64,000 bases of DNA, taken from Bacteroidales bacterium (GTDB lineage: Bacteria > Bacteroidota > Bacteroidia > Bacteroidales > UBA932). The stretch covers positions 62,001-126,000 of the forward strand of contig JAFRRF010000034.1 in NCBI GenBank assembly GCA_017428245.1. Direction: 5' to 3'. Position numbers and translations under genes: made by a program. Each line of letters starts with the position of its first letter. Position 1 is the first letter of the stretch. The notes beneath the pieces were generated by a model. The model was not told the DNA's origin, did no database searches, and was given only the letters and a program-made list of their open reading frames with translations. This document shows, piece after piece, positions 26,060 to 35,355 of this stretch.

Positions 26060-26784
26060 ACTACGCACTTGTCACCGGCGGCAGCCGCGGCATCGGCCGC
26101 GCCATCTGCCTGCGCCTTGCCGCCCAGGGATATCCCGTCCTGGTCAACTATGTGTCCAACGAAGAAAAGGCCCGCGAGACGGCGGCGCTGATTGCCGCTT
26201 CCGGCGGCACGGCGGAATTGCTGAAGTTCGACGTCGGCATCGCATCCGAGACTTCGGCCGCCATCACGGGCTGGCAGGCCGCACATCCCGACGATTTCAT
26301 CGGTGTGCTGGTCAACAATGCCGGTATCCGGCGCGACAGCCTGCTCATCTGGATGGAACCCGGCGACTGGCACAAGGTCCTCGATACCACGCTCAACGGA
26401 TTTTATAATGTCACCCGGCTCGTCCTCCAGCCGATGCTCCTCAAAAAGTCGGGACGGATCATCAACGTGGCTTCGCTCTCCGGTCTCAAGGGCCTGCCCG
26501 GCCAGACCAACTACTCGGCGGCCAAAGGCGGACTGATCGCCGCCACCAAGGCCCTGGCCCAGGAAGTGGCCCGCAAGAAAGTGACCGTCAACGCCATTGC
26601 ACCCGGTTTCATCCGGACCGACATGGTGGACGGGCTCGACGAAGCGGCACTTAAAAAAGACATCCCCGCACAGCGGTTCGGCGAACCCGAAGAAGTAGCC
26701 GCCCTGGTGGCTTTCCTCGCTTCCCCCGACGCTGCCTATATCACTGGAGAATGTATCTCCATCAACGGAGGACTGTATTCCTGA
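26056..26784 (+). CDS. fabG: 3-oxoacyl-ACP reductase (SDR family)
   Basis: 242 aa short-chain dehydrogenase/reductase. The cofactor motif is TGGSRGIGRA at about 7-16, NNAG at about 89-92, and the catalytic Ser (NVASLSGL) and YSAAK at about 155-159 are present. NADPH-dependent reduction of 3-oxoacyl-ACP is the family reaction, equivalent to ApeQ in aryl polyene pathways. It overlaps the oxidoreductase gene by 4 bases and is the last gene of the three-gene operon. Because it sits in the pigment cluster it is probably a pathway-specific copy, not the housekeeping fabG. Confidence 0.9.
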   Translation: MNYALVTGGSRGIGRAICLRLAAQGYPVLVNYVSNEEKARETAALIAASGGTAELLKFDVGIASETSAAITGWQAAHPDDFIGVLVNNAGIRRDSLLIWMEPGDWHKVLDTTLNGFYNVTRLVLQPMLLKKSGRIINVASLSGLKGLPGQTNYSAAKGGLIAATKALAQEVARKKVTVNAIAPGFIRTDMVDGLDEAALKKDIPAQRFGEPEEVAALVAFLASPDAAYITGECISINGGLYS

Positions 26785-26787
26785 TTC

Positions 26788-27765
26788 CTAATAGTGAAAG
26801 CTTGAGCCGCCGATGAACTCCCGGATGATGGAGGTCGGCGGGATGTGCCGGATGTCGACCGGTGTCATTGCAATGACGCTGCGCACCAGGTCGAGCAGAC
26901 GCTGCGCTTCGCCATAAGCAGGGGAAGAGGGCGGCAGGATCTGCAGCAGCGGTTCCGCATAACACTTCAGCATAGGTATTTCGTAGAACAGCGCCGAGTT
27001 GAACTGCGCGTCGGCCAGTTGTTTGAACGGCAGGATGAATTTCTGCTCGCCCGCGCCGACGCTCGGCCAGCGCAGGATCGTGTCCTCCGCCGTCATTCCG
27101 CGGAACTGGTTGTCACGCACCATCCGGCGCAGCAGCCGGTAGTCGCGGGCCGGCATCTTGTTGGCCGCATCGATGCGGATCGGCGTGAGAACCGACACAT
27201 AGAGTTTGAATTTCTCGTCGTCGGGAATCTGGGGCGTCAGGCCGGGATTCAGTCCGTGGATACCCTCCATGATCAACACGTCGTTCTCGGTCAGCTGCAG
27301 GAACTGCCCCACGAACTTGCGCGTGCCGGAAGCGAAGTCATATTTCGGAATCTCCACGCGGCGGCCTGCGAACAGTTCCTCCAGCTGCTGATTGAGGAAC
27401 GGAACGTCGAGGGCCTCCAGGCATTCGAAATCGTATTCGCCGTTTTCGTCGAGCGGCGTATCCACACGGTTGCGGAAATAATCGTCGAGCGAAATGATGA
27501 TGGGGTTCAGTCCGTTGACCCGCATATGCAGCGCCAAGCGCTTGGAAGAGGTTGTCTTTCCGCTGCTGGAAGGCCCGGCGAGCAATACGAGCCGCACACC
27601 GGGACGGGTCGCGATCTCGTTCGCAATCTCCGCGTAGCGGTGGTCGTGCAGGGTCTCTGACAGGTTGACCAGATAGCGTGCCTTCCCGCTGGCAACCGCT
27701 TCGTTGAGCGAGCTCACGTTGTTTTCGCGGAGGATGTTCCGCCACATCGACATTTCTTTGATCAT
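26788..27765 (-). CDS. Uridine kinase/phosphoribulokinase-family protein lacking the usual N-terminal half
   Basis: 325 aa P-loop kinase. Walker A is GPSSSGKTT at about 64-72, followed by ISLDDYFRN and MEGIHGLNPGLTPQIPDDEKFK, which are typical of Bacteroidota nucleoside kinases. Those proteins usually have about 550 residues with N-terminal TGS and tRNA-synthetase-like domains. Here only the kinase half and its short lead (VSSLNEAVASGKARYLVNLSE) are present. The start at 27765 overlaps the uvrA stop by 4 bases, so there is no room for the missing half. Phosphorylation of uridine or cytidine is inferred. Confidence 0.85.
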   Translation of the reverse strand: MIKEMSMWRNILRENNVSSLNEAVASGKARYLVNLSETLHDHRYAEIANEIATRPGVRLVLLAGPSSSGKTTSSKRLALHMRVNGLNPIIISLDDYFRNRVDTPLDENGEYDFECLEALDVPFLNQQLEELFAGRRVEIPKYDFASGTRKFVGQFLQLTENDVLIMEGIHGLNPGLTPQIPDDEKFKLYVSVLTPIRIDAANKMPARDYRLLRRMVRDNQFRGMTAEDTILRWPSVGAGEQKFILPFKQLADAQFNSALFYEIPMLKCYAEPLLQILPPSSPAYGEAQRLLDLVRSVIAMTPVDIRHIPPTSIIREFIGGSSFHY

Positions 27766-30578
27766 AGTATCGCTTTTAAAAATTGTCCTGTATAAGATTC
27801 CGGATTCTGCGCCACCTGCTCGGGCGTTCCGGCCGCCACGATGGTTCCACCGCCCGCACCGCCTTCCGGACCGAGGTCGATGAGCCAGTCCACCGATTTG
27901 AGGATGTCGAGATTATGCTCGATGATCACCACGGTGTTGCCCTTGTCGACCAGCCGCTGCAGCACGCCGATCAGCACCTTGATATCTTCGAAGTGCAGCC
28001 CGGTGGTCGGCTCGTCGAGCAGGTAGAGCGTATTGCCCGTATCCTTGCGTGCCAGTTCGGCAGAAAGCTTGAGACGCTGGCTCTCGCCGCCGCTGAGCGT
28101 AGTGGCCGGCTGGCCCAGCGTAAGGTAGCCGAGTCCCACCTCCTCCATCGTCCGGAGTTTCTGGGCGATCGACGGGATGGCTTCGAAAAAGGTAGCGGCC
28201 TGCGATATGCTCATATCGAGCACCTCGCTGATATTCTTTCCCTTGTATTTGACGGCCAGGGTGTCGGGCTTGTAACGCCGGCCGCCGCACTCCTTGCAGG
28301 TCACCTGTGCCGAGGGGAGGAAGTGCATCTCGATGAGCTGCAGCCCGGCGCCTTTGCAGGCCTCGCAACGGCCTCCCTTCACATTGAAGGAAAAGCGGTT
28401 GGCCTTGAATCCCCGGATCTTGGCATCCGGCGTGGCTTCGAAGAGCTTTCGGATCTCGGTCATCACGTCGGTGTAGGTAGCCGGATTGCTGCGCGGCGAA
28501 CGACCGATCGGCGCCTGGTCGATCTCGATGATCTTGTCGATGTTCGTCATTCCGTCGATCCGGTCGTATGGCAGCACGGGATAGCGGGAACGGTAGAGTT
28601 TGTTGCTGATGACGGGCATCAGCGTCTCGTTGATCAGGGAACTCTTGCCGCTGCCGCTCACGCCGCTGATGCCCACCAGGAGACCGAGCGGAAGGTCGAG
28701 CGTCACGTCTTTCAGGTTATTGCCCCGGGCACCCTTGAGGGTGATGAACTTGCCGTTGCCGGGCCGGCGCTGCGCCGGAACGTCGATCCGTTTGCGGCCA
28801 AGCAGATAGTCGATGGTCGGGCTCACGCCTTCAGCCACGTGGCCGATGGCGGCCGGCTGGCCATTGTAAAGCAGCCATCCGCCGTTTTCTCCCGCTCCGG
28901 GTCCCAGGTCCACGAGCCAGTCGGCGCTGCGCATCATCTCCTCGTCGTGCTCGACCACCATCACGGAGTTTCCTTCGTCGCGCAGCGTCTGCAGGGAGGC
29001 GATAAGCTTGCGGTTGTCTTTCTGATGCAGGCCGATGCTCGGCTCGTCGAGCACGTAGAGCACGTTGACGAGCTTTGAACCGATCTGCGTGGCCAGGCGG
29101 ATGCGCTGGCTTTCGCCGCCGCTGAGCGAACGGGTAGCCCGGCTCAGCGACAGGTATTCCAGACCCACGTCTTTCAGGAAACCGATCCGGTCGACCAGTT
29201 CCTTGAGGATATCTTCCGCAATGGCCATCTGACGCCGTGAAAGCCTTGCCGGGAGGCCACGCACCCATTCGTACAGGACCGAAATGTCCATATCGGCCAC
29301 TTCGGCGATGTTCTTCCCGTCGATCTTGAAATAAAGCGCTTCGCTCTTGAGCCGGGTTCCGCCGCATACGGGGCAGACCGTTTCTTCCAGGAAGAGATCT
29401 TTCCGTTTCTTCTTCCAGGGGCTGTCCTCTTCATCCATTTCCGGCAGCAATTGCGAAAGGATGCCGGGGAAGGTAGACATCTCCATATCGGAGTCCGAGC
29501 CCGTGCGCAGGAGTTCGTCGGTCCCATAGAGAATCACGTGCATCGCTTCTTCGGAGATCGTCTCGATCGGATCGTGGAGCGAGAATTTATAACGGCGGGC
29601 GATGGCCTCGAGATAGCGGAAAAGCGTGTTCCCGCGCATCGGACCGACGCTCTCGATGCCGCCGTCGGCGATGGACCTTTTGCGGTCGGGAATGATTTTG
29701 GTCAGGTCGGCCCGCGCGACGGTACCCAGGCCGCGACAGTGCGGACAGGCGCCCTGCGGCGAGTTGAACGAGAATGTATGGGGTGCCGGAACGTCAAACG
29801 AAAGCCCCGTGTCGGGACAGACGAGATTGCGGCTGAAATGCCGGAGATTGTCGTCGGAGAGCGAAAGCACCGCCAGCGACCCTTTTCCCTGGGAGAGTGC
29901 CGTGACGACGGAGTCCTTGATCCGCTTGCGGTCGTCGGAAGCAGGTATAAGCTTGTCGACCACCAGTTCCACGAAGTGAACCTTGTAACGGTCGAGCGGA
30001 CCGGCTTCGGCCAGGTCGCAGAGCTGTCCGTCGATGCGGACCTGATTATACCCCTTCCGCTGAAGCTGGACGAACAGTTCCCGATAGTGGCCCTTGCGGC
30101 CCCGCACCAAGGGAGCGAGCAGGAAGATTTTCTGTCCTTCGTAATGCTGGAGGATCAGGCTGACGATTTCCTCGTCGCTGTAGCGCACCATCTCCTTGCC
30201 GCTTTCCGGAGAGAATGCCTGGGAGGCACGGGCATAGAGCAGGCGGAAAAAGTCGTAGATTTCCGTGATGGTTCCCACCGTAGAGCGGGGATTGCGGCCG
30301 ACCGTCTTCTGTTCGATCGAGATGACCGGGCTCAGGCCGCCGATTTCATCGATATCAGGCCGCTCGAGCACGCCGATGAACTGCCGTGCGTAGGCCGAAA
30401 GGGTATCCATATAGCGGCGCTGCCCTTCGGCACAGATCGTGTCGAAAGCCAGCGAACTCTTGCCGCTGCCCGACAGACCGGTCACGACGACCAGTTTGTT
30501 CCGCGGGATCTCCAGCGAAATGTCCTTCAGGTTGTGGACCCGGGCACCGGCAATCGTTATCTTTTCGCCTTCAGCCAT
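27762..30578 (-). CDS. uvrA: Excinuclease ABC subunit A
   Basis: 938 aa, the usual UvrA length, starting at ATG 30578 ([19 protein letters not shown]). There are two ABC ATPase modules: Walker [10 protein letters not shown] near 30-38 and GVSGSGKSS near 630, signature LSGGESQRI and LSGGESQRL. Zinc motifs are [17 protein letters not shown] and [10 protein letters not shown]…CKECGG. UvrA finds bulky DNA lesions and loads UvrB in nucleotide excision repair. It is second in an operon: one base separates it from the metallo-hydrolase gene and it overlaps the kinase gene by 4 bases. Confidence 0.97.
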   Translation of the reverse strand: MAEGEKITIAGARVHNLKDISLEIPRNKLVVVTGLSGSGKSSLAFDTICAEGQRRYMDTLSAYARQFIGVLERPDIDEIGGLSPVISIEQKTVGRNPRSTVGTITEIYDFFRLLYARASQAFSPESGKEMVRYSDEEIVSLILQHYEGQKIFLLAPLVRGRKGHYRELFVQLQRKGYNQVRIDGQLCDLAEAGPLDRYKVHFVELVVDKLIPASDDRKRIKDSVVTALSQGKGSLAVLSLSDDNLRHFSRNLVCPDTGLSFDVPAPHTFSFNSPQGACPHCRGLGTVARADLTKIIPDRKRSIADGGIESVGPMRGNTLFRYLEAIARRYKFSLHDPIETISEEAMHVILYGTDELLRTGSDSDMEMSTFPGILSQLLPEMDEEDSPWKKKRKDLFLEETVCPVCGGTRLKSEALYFKIDGKNIAEVADMDISVLYEWVRGLPARLSRRQMAIAEDILKELVDRIGFLKDVGLEYLSLSRATRSLSGGESQRIRLATQIGSKLVNVLYVLDEPSIGLHQKDNRKLIASLQTLRDEGNSVMVVEHDEEMMRSADWLVDLGPGAGENGGWLLYNGQPAAIGHVAEGVSPTIDYLLGRKRIDVPAQRRPGNGKFITLKGARGNNLKDVTLDLPLGLLVGISGVSGSGKSSLINETLMPVISNKLYRSRYPVLPYDRIDGMTNIDKIIEIDQAPIGRSPRSNPATYTDVMTEIRKLFEATPDAKIRGFKANRFSFNVKGGRCEACKGAGLQLIEMHFLPSAQVTCKECGGRRYKPDTLAVKYKGKNISEVLDMSISQAATFFEAIPSIAQKLRTMEEVGLGYLTLGQPATTLSGGESQRLKLSAELARKDTGNTLYLLDEPTTGLHFEDIKVLIGVLQRLVDKGNTVVIIEHNLDILKSVDWLIDLGPEGGAGGGTIVAAGTPEQVAQNPESYTGQFLKAIL

Positions 30579-30579
30579 T

Positions 30580-31221
30580 TCACGCAGGTTGCAGGAAAGG
30601 ATTGACCACCCGCTCATAGCCGATGGTCGTGGCCGGACCGTGGCCCGGAAGGACGGTGATGTCACCGTCGAGCGGAAGGATTTTCGTAGCAAGACTGTTC
30701 ATCAGCAGGTCGTAATCGCCCCCGGGGTGGTCGGTCCGGCCGATGCTGCCGGCGAACAGCGTATCGCCGGAGAACAGCACGGAATCGGCTTCGCTCAGGA
30801 AGCACACGCCGCCTTCCGTATGGCCGGGTGTCGCGATCACTTTCAGGGTGCTCTCCCCGAAACGGACGATATCGCCGTCGGCCAGGTCGTGCAGTACCCC
30901 CGTAAAAGGCTTGAACGCCAGACCCAGTTCCCGGCACCACTCGGTGGACCGTGTCATCTGCGTCCGGTCCGCCGGATGGATCCAGGCATCCAGCGCCCAG
31001 CGGACGGAAACGTCCTCCAGACCGAGGACGTGGTCGAAATGACCGTGGGTCAGCAGGATCTTTTCCGGCTTGAGTCCGCGCTCGCCCACGAATTTCTCCA
31101 GCCGCTGCACCTCCCGTTCGCCATAGAATCCGGGATCGATGATCACGCAGGCTCCGGTCGTATCCCACGCCACATAACAACACTCCCGGAGCGGATTGCA
31201 ATAGAACGTCTTTATTTCCAT
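30580..31221 (-). CDS. Metallo-beta-lactamase-fold hydrolase (glyoxalase II-like)
   Basis: 213 aa. The zinc-binding THGHFDH motif is at about 58-64, followed by [15 protein letters not shown] and the final [13 protein letters not shown]is. This set of metal ligands fits hydroxyacylglutathione-hydrolase-like proteins of the YcbL group. The actual thioester substrate is unknown. It is the first gene of the uvrA operon and lies about 20 bases downstream of a -7 box. The divergent neighbour is a deoxynucleoside kinase. Confidence 0.9.
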   Translation of the reverse strand: MEIKTFYCNPLRECCYVAWDTTGACVIIDPGFYGEREVQRLEKFVGERGLKPEKILLTHGHFDHVLGLEDVSVRWALDAWIHPADRTQMTRSTEWCRELGLAFKPFTGVLHDLADGDIVRFGESTLKVIATPGHTEGGVCFLSEADSVLFSGDTLFAGSIGRTDHPGGDYDLLMNSLATKILPLDGDITVLPGHGPATTIGYERVVNPFLQPA

Positions 31222-31240
31222 AAAAACCTATTCAAACATA

Positions 31241-31248
31241 CAAAAATA
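31241..31248 (-). promoter_or_regulatory. -7 promoter box for the uvrA operon
   Basis: TATTTTTG on the minus strand, 19 bases upstream of ATG 31221. Confidence 0.5.
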
Positions 31249-31261
31249 CGAAAAGATGTTG

Positions 31262-31269
31262 TAAATTTG
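31262..31269 (+). promoter_or_regulatory. -7 promoter box for deoxynucleoside kinase
   Basis: TAAATTTG on the plus strand, 27 bases before ATG 31297, matching TAnnTTTG. Confidence 0.5.
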
Positions 31270-31296
31270 TCAGAGAAACAAAAACTTCAGCACGGT

Positions 31297-31911
31297 ATGC
31301 ATATCGCGATTGCAGGCAACATCGGCAGCGGAAAGACCACCCTCACCCGGATGCTGGTCGACCATTTCCACTGGACCCCCAAGTACGAATCGGTGGATTT
31401 CAACCCTTATCTGGCTGATTTCTACAACGATATGGAGCGCTGGTCGTTCAATATCCAGGTTTATTTCCTCAACAAGCGCTTTCTCGACGTCGTAGAGATC
31501 AGCAAGCACGAGGAAATCATCGTCCAGGACAGGAGCATCTACGAAGACGCCTGCATCTTTGCGCCCAACCTGCACAACATGGGCCTGATGTCAACCCGCG
31601 ATTTCGAGAACTACTCTTCGCTTTTCAAACTGATGTCGTCGCTGGTCAAGGCCCCCGACCTGCTGATCTATCTGCGCAGTTCCATTCCCCATCTGGTGGG
31701 CAACATCCAGAAGCGCGGCCGGGAATACGAGAGCAGTATCCGCCTCGACTACCTCAAAGGTCTCAATGCCCTCTACGAGCAGTGGATTGAAAACTACCAC
31801 GACGGCAAACTGCTGATCATCGATGTCGACAAACTGAACTTCGAAGAAAGTCCCGAAGACTTCGGTACCATCTGCGACCGCATCGAGGCGCAGCTCCACG
31901 GATTGTTCTAG
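31297..31911 (+). CDS. Deoxynucleoside kinase
   Basis: 204 aa. The P-loop GNIGSGKTT is at about 7-15 and the ERS/DRS-type motif [10 protein letters not shown], with the arginine and tyrosine expected to contact substrate, is near 71-80. The lid contains [10 protein letters not shown]. This is the dNK/dGK/dCK family that phosphorylates deoxynucleosides for salvage. ATG 31297 ([13 protein letters not shown]) is the only start that places the P-loop normally; a frame extending far upstream runs over the divergent gene. The preferred base cannot be read. Confidence 0.9.
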   Translation: MHIAIAGNIGSGKTTLTRMLVDHFHWTPKYESVDFNPYLADFYNDMERWSFNIQVYFLNKRFLDVVEISKHEEIIVQDRSIYEDACIFAPNLHNMGLMSTRDFENYSSLFKLMSSLVKAPDLLIYLRSSIPHLVGNIQKRGREYESSIRLDYLKGLNALYEQWIENYHDGKLLIIDVDKLNFEESPEDFGTICDRIEAQLHGLF

Positions 31912-31959
31912 CGGCCAAGCGGTTTCGGGAGTGTGGGTTTCAACCCTCGCGCCGGGTGA

Positions 31960-32388
31960 TACGCCGATACGGTATTCACGATATTTATTACGGAGTGGTA
32001 TCCGGATCTGGAACGGCACCTGAAAGAAGGATGGCCGGCCGATCGAAAACCGTGGCTTCCATCGGAGACTCTGTCCAGGGAGAGCGCTCGAATTCCGAGT
32101 AATCGAGGATGTCGGGACCATTCAAATCCATCAGGTAATGATATCCATTTCATTCTGGATCTCAAAAGCGGCCGTCCGCATGCCGTTGCTTTCACATATG
32201 AGGGGTACAGGACTTGTTATAATACGACACCTGATCTTTGGGAACGCTTTGAACAGGTCCTCCACCGGAAAGTTCGGATTCTGAGCCGGGGCGATGCGAA
32301 AAAAGGGGATATGCTTTCCTGCACGGTTTCCCTTTCGCTCCGGGATTGCTATGAAATCGGCTGCCAGATGAATCCGGAGCACAAATAA
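31960..32388 (+). pseudogene. Open frame without a start codon, probable gene remnant
   Basis: The stretch from 31912 to 32426 carries no ordinary gene. One plus-strand frame stays open for 142 codons after a TGA at 31957, and its translation has a natural composition (…YEGYRTCYNTTPDLWERF…, ending in NPEHK). It contains no ATG before codon 109 and no convincing GTG or TTG start. It may be the 3' part of a gene cut by deletion, or a gene broken by a frameshift near the kinase end. No family is recognised. Minus-strand open frames in the same place look less protein-like. Confidence 0.35.
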
Positions 32389-32409
32389 CCGGGTGCCCTT
32401 GAACCATCT

Positions 32410-32423
32410 GCGGCTGAAGCCGC
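32410..32423. terminator. Short hairpin next to PfkB kinase stop
   Basis: GCGGC (32410-32414) pairs with GCCGC (32419-32423) around TGAA, four bases after the minus-strand stop at 32427. There is no T run, so a terminator function is weakly supported. Confidence 0.3.
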
Positions 32424-32426
32424 TTG

Positions 32427-33419
32427 CTATTCACTTACCCCCATCAGCCGGCGGATTTCGGTCTTGGCGGCTTTCCACCGGGGAATGTCGATCTTCGTGC
32501 CGATGACCTCGACCACTTTGGCGGCCAGGGCGGATCCCACTTCGCCGCAGGTCTTGAGCGGCATTCCGCTGGCGTGGGCGAAGAGGAATCCGGCCGCGTA
32601 GGTATCACCGGCACCGGTGGCATCGACCGCCTCGCCCGGCCAGGGATCGACGAAATGGAATTCATCGCCCCGCTGGATCATCGAACCGTCCTTGCCGATC
32701 TTGACCACGGCGATATCCGACATTTCCGACATCGCCTGCAGCGCCTCGCGCGGCGGACGGTGCGTGAAAGCTGCCGCTTCCGTTTCGTTGGCAAAGATGA
32801 TGTCGACGTAGTTTTTGACAATGTCCTGCAGGAACACGTTGTTCGATTCCACGACATTGTAGGATGCCATATCGAGAGAGATGATCATCCCGCGTTCCCG
32901 GCCCATCTCCACGGCCCTGCGCACCAGATACTGGTTCTGCACCAGATAACCTTCGATGTGCAGATAGTCGTACCCTTCGAAATACTCCGGCTTGAGGTCG
33001 TCCGGCTCCAGCTGCAGCGCCGCACCCAGATAGGTGGCGAAGGTACGGTCGGCGTTCGGAGCCGTGATGAATACCATCGCCCGGCCCGAAGCGACGGTGC
33101 CCACCAGCAGATTCGACTTGATGCCGTTCTGCATCTGCGACTGGCGGAAAAGCGACCCCAGTTCGTCGTCGCCCACCTTTCCGATATAACCCGAAGGCAT
33201 CCCCAGGATGGCGGTAGCCGAAACGGTATTGGCCGCCGAGCCGCCCGCCACATACTGCACGCCGATTTCCTTGAGATCGGCCCAGATGGTATTGCCGGTC
33301 TTCGCATCCACGTGCTGCATACTGCCCAGCGGGAGATTGTATTTTTTGAGGAGGGTATCGTCGGGAAGGACCGCCAGGATGTCGGTCAGCGCGTTTCCGA
33401 TGCCGAGAATCGATTTCAT
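32427..33419 (-). CDS. PfkB-family sugar/nucleoside kinase (adenosine kinase-like)
   Basis: 330 aa ribokinase-fold kinase starting at ATG 33419 (MKSILGIGNALTDIL). The PfkB signature 1 region is VAGGSAANTVSATAILG and signature 2 is DATGAGDTYAAGFL, with Asp of GAGD as the catalytic base. Bacteroidota homologues are often labelled adenosine kinase, but fructose- or other sugar kinases share the fold. It is the last gene of a six-gene operon with three amylases and overlaps the preceding gene by one base (TAATG). A role in sugar phosphorylation is therefore as likely as purine salvage. Confidence 0.85.
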   Translation of the reverse strand: MKSILGIGNALTDILAVLPDDTLLKKYNLPLGSMQHVDAKTGNTIWADLKEIGVQYVAGGSAANTVSATAILGMPSGYIGKVGDDELGSLFRQSQMQNGIKSNLLVGTVASGRAMVFITAPNADRTFATYLGAALQLEPDDLKPEYFEGYDYLHIEGYLVQNQYLVRRAVEMGRERGMIISLDMASYNVVESNNVFLQDIVKNYVDIIFANETEAAAFTHRPPREALQAMSEMSDIAVVKIGKDGSMIQRGDEFHFVDPWPGEAVDATGAGDTYAAGFLFAHASGMPLKTCGEVGSALAAKVVEVIGTKIDIPRWKAAKTEIRRLMGVSE

Positions 33420-34435
33420 TATGCTTGGGTTTGTTTTTTCAGTTTTCTGCGATAGATCGTCCAGCTCAGGAGGGCGATGAGACCGCACAGCAACATCTGG
33501 ACGATCTGCGACTCGTGCGAGAGGGTGGCGAACACCAGGCCGGTCTGCTTGTCGAAGCCATAAATCGGAACCAGCGTCATCGCCACGATGAAATGGTAGG
33601 CGCCGAAACCGCCCTGTACCGGGACCACCCAGCCCAGGGAGCCGACCACCATCAGGAAAAGTGCGTCAAGCCCGTTCAGGCTATCGGCGGTGGGAAAGGC
33701 CCGGATCGTCATCAGGCTGGTCAGCCAGTAGCCGACCCAGATGAGGACCGTATAGGCGAAGAAAGCCCACTTGCCCTTCATTTTGAAGGCCGCGGCGATG
33801 CCGTCTCCCAGCCCCCTGAAGAACTTGAGGAAAGCGGCACCGGCCTTGGTGCGGGCAATCTGTTCGCGCCGGGCGCGGATCAGGAAAACGAGGGCGACCA
33901 GGACCGCCACGATGATCAGCACGATCCAGAACCAGCCGATGCCCATCGAACCCGCGGCGGGACGGAACATTTTCTCCACCAGAAAGTCGCGGAAGTGGCC
34001 GAAGAACAGCAACGGCACCACGGCCAGGACCATGCAGAGCAGGTCCCAGGTGCGTTCGATCACCACGGTTCCCAGGGCGCCTTCGAAAGAGGTCTTCTTC
34101 GTTTCGGCCATCAGGCCGCATCGAACCACCTCGCCGGAACGCGGGAACACGATGTTCGACAGGTAGCAGATGGCATAGGCGTCGTAGGTCTCGCGGCGGG
34201 TGATCTTGCGGTCACCGGTCTGCACAGGTTCGAGCTGGATCCGCCAGCGGTTGCCGCGGAGCCAGGTAATGACCCACATCACGGCGATGGTGCCGATAAT
34301 CCAGCCCCAGCGGCAGCTCTTGAGGCCGCCCACGAAGTCGGCCCAGCTCACGCCGCGGAACGCGAAATAAAGAAGCACTGCCACCAGAAGCAGCAGCAGT
34401 GCATACTTGAGCGTCTTCTTGAAGCGAGCGTTCAT
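33419..34435 (-). CDS. Flippase-like integral membrane protein (LPG synthase TM-domain / UPF0104 family)
   Basis: 338 aa polytopic protein with about eight hydrophobic helices. Conserved-looking blocks are SWADFVGGLKSCRWGWIIG, ISYLSNIVFPRSGE-like AICYLSNIVFPRSGEVVRCG and VPVQGGFGAYHFIVAMTL. These mark the family related to the transmembrane domain of lysylphosphatidylglycerol synthase (MprF flippase). The synthase domain itself is absent. ATG 34435 was used; a TTG one codon upstream is possible. It overlaps the nucleotidyltransferase gene by one base (TGATG). The transported lipid is unknown. Confidence 0.85.
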   Translation of the reverse strand: MNARFKKTLKYALLLLLVAVLLYFAFRGVSWADFVGGLKSCRWGWIIGTIAVMWVITWLRGNRWRIQLEPVQTGDRKITRRETYDAYAICYLSNIVFPRSGEVVRCGLMAETKKTSFEGALGTVVIERTWDLLCMVLAVVPLLFFGHFRDFLVEKMFRPAAGSMGIGWFWIVLIIVAVLVALVFLIRARREQIARTKAGAAFLKFFRGLGDGIAAAFKMKGKWAFFAYTVLIWVGYWLTSLMTIRAFPTADSLNGLDALFLMVVGSLGWVVPVQGGFGAYHFIVAMTLVPIYGFDKQTGLVFATLSHESQIVQMLLCGLIALLSWTIYRRKLKKQTQA

Positions 34436-35352
34436 CAATCAGCCCACAGGTTGCGCGGATAAACGCCTTTTTCGACCAGTTCCTCGATCTTGGAGACCAC
34501 GAACGGACGATCCTCCTTGTACGTGACACCGAACCACTTGGCATCGCAGTTGAGCACTTTGAAGGTCGCATCGTTACGCTTGATCAGCACGTCGGCCACA
34601 TACGGGATGAAAAATTCCGCCTTGGGGTTCGTCTTCACGTCGTCCGAATTCAGGAAAGTCTTGAAGAGTTCCTCCGACCAGCCGAAGTAATCGGGCGTGA
34701 AGCCCCAGAAATTCATCGACACCAGGCTGTCTTCCGAAACCTCGTGATCAACCCCTTTCTCGGAGAAATAAACCTTGCCGTCGGCCTTGCGCTGGATGGA
34801 AGTCCGTTCGGTAACCGTGGAGAGACACCCGTTGTCATCGAGTCCGCAGACGCCGCGTGAGACGCTGCCGAATTCGGAAAGCGTGTTCTTCAAATAGTAT
34901 CCGACCAGGGCATAACGGCCACGACAGCCTTCCACGTCACGCAGGAATTCCGCGATGGCGGCAAAACCTTCCCGGCCATAGAAGTCGTCGGAATTGATGA
35001 CGGCGAACGGCTCGTGGATCACGTCGGCGGCCATCATCACGGCGTGGTTCGTACCCCAGGGCTTTTCGCGGAACGAGGGGACGGTATAGCCTTCCGGCAG
35101 ATAGTCCAGTTCCTGGTACACGAATTCCACGTCGATCTTCCCGCCGAAACGCTCCGGGGAATAGATTTTCTTGAAAGCCTCGGCGAAAGAGTGCCGGATC
35201 ACGAAAACAACCTTGCCGAATCCGGCACGGATGGCATCATAGATCGAATAGTCGATGATCGCCTCGCCCGAAGGGCCAAGGCCGTCCATTTGCTTGAGGG
35301 AGCCGTAGCGGGAGCCCATTCCGGCTGCAAGCACCAAGAGAGTAGGTTTCAT
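34435..35352 (-). CDS. Sugar-1-phosphate nucleotidyltransferase
   Basis: 305 aa Rossmann-like nucleotidyltransferase. The N-terminal loop LVLAAGMGSRYGSLKQMDGLGPSGE is a variant of the pyrophosphorylase signature, with the catalytic Arg and Lys present. PWGTNHAVMMA and VINSDDFYG (metal-binding Asp) follow. It would couple NTP and a sugar-1-phosphate into an NDP-sugar, for example UDP- or ADP-glucose; the specificity cannot be read. Its presence directly after the alpha-glucan-degrading enzymes suggests a link to glucose-1-phosphate and glycogen or envelope-glycan synthesis. Confidence 0.9.
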   Translation of the reverse strand: MKPTLLVLAAGMGSRYGSLKQMDGLGPSGEAIIDYSIYDAIRAGFGKVVFVIRHSFAEAFKKIYSPERFGGKIDVEFVYQELDYLPEGYTVPSFREKPWGTNHAVMMAADVIHEPFAVINSDDFYGREGFAAIAEFLRDVEGCRGRYALVGYYLKNTLSEFGSVSRGVCGLDDNGCLSTVTERTSIQRKADGKVYFSEKGVDHEVSEDSLVSMNFWGFTPDYFGWSEELFKTFLNSDDVKTNPKAEFFIPYVADVLIKRNDATFKVLNCDAKWFGVTYKEDRPFVVSKIEELVEKGVYPRNLWAD

Positions 35353-35355
35353 AGT

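Noticed and set aside
8053..26784. Flexirubin/dialkylresorcinol cluster
   Set aside because: No DarA/DarB-type dialkylresorcinol-forming genes are present, so only the aryl polyene part is supported.
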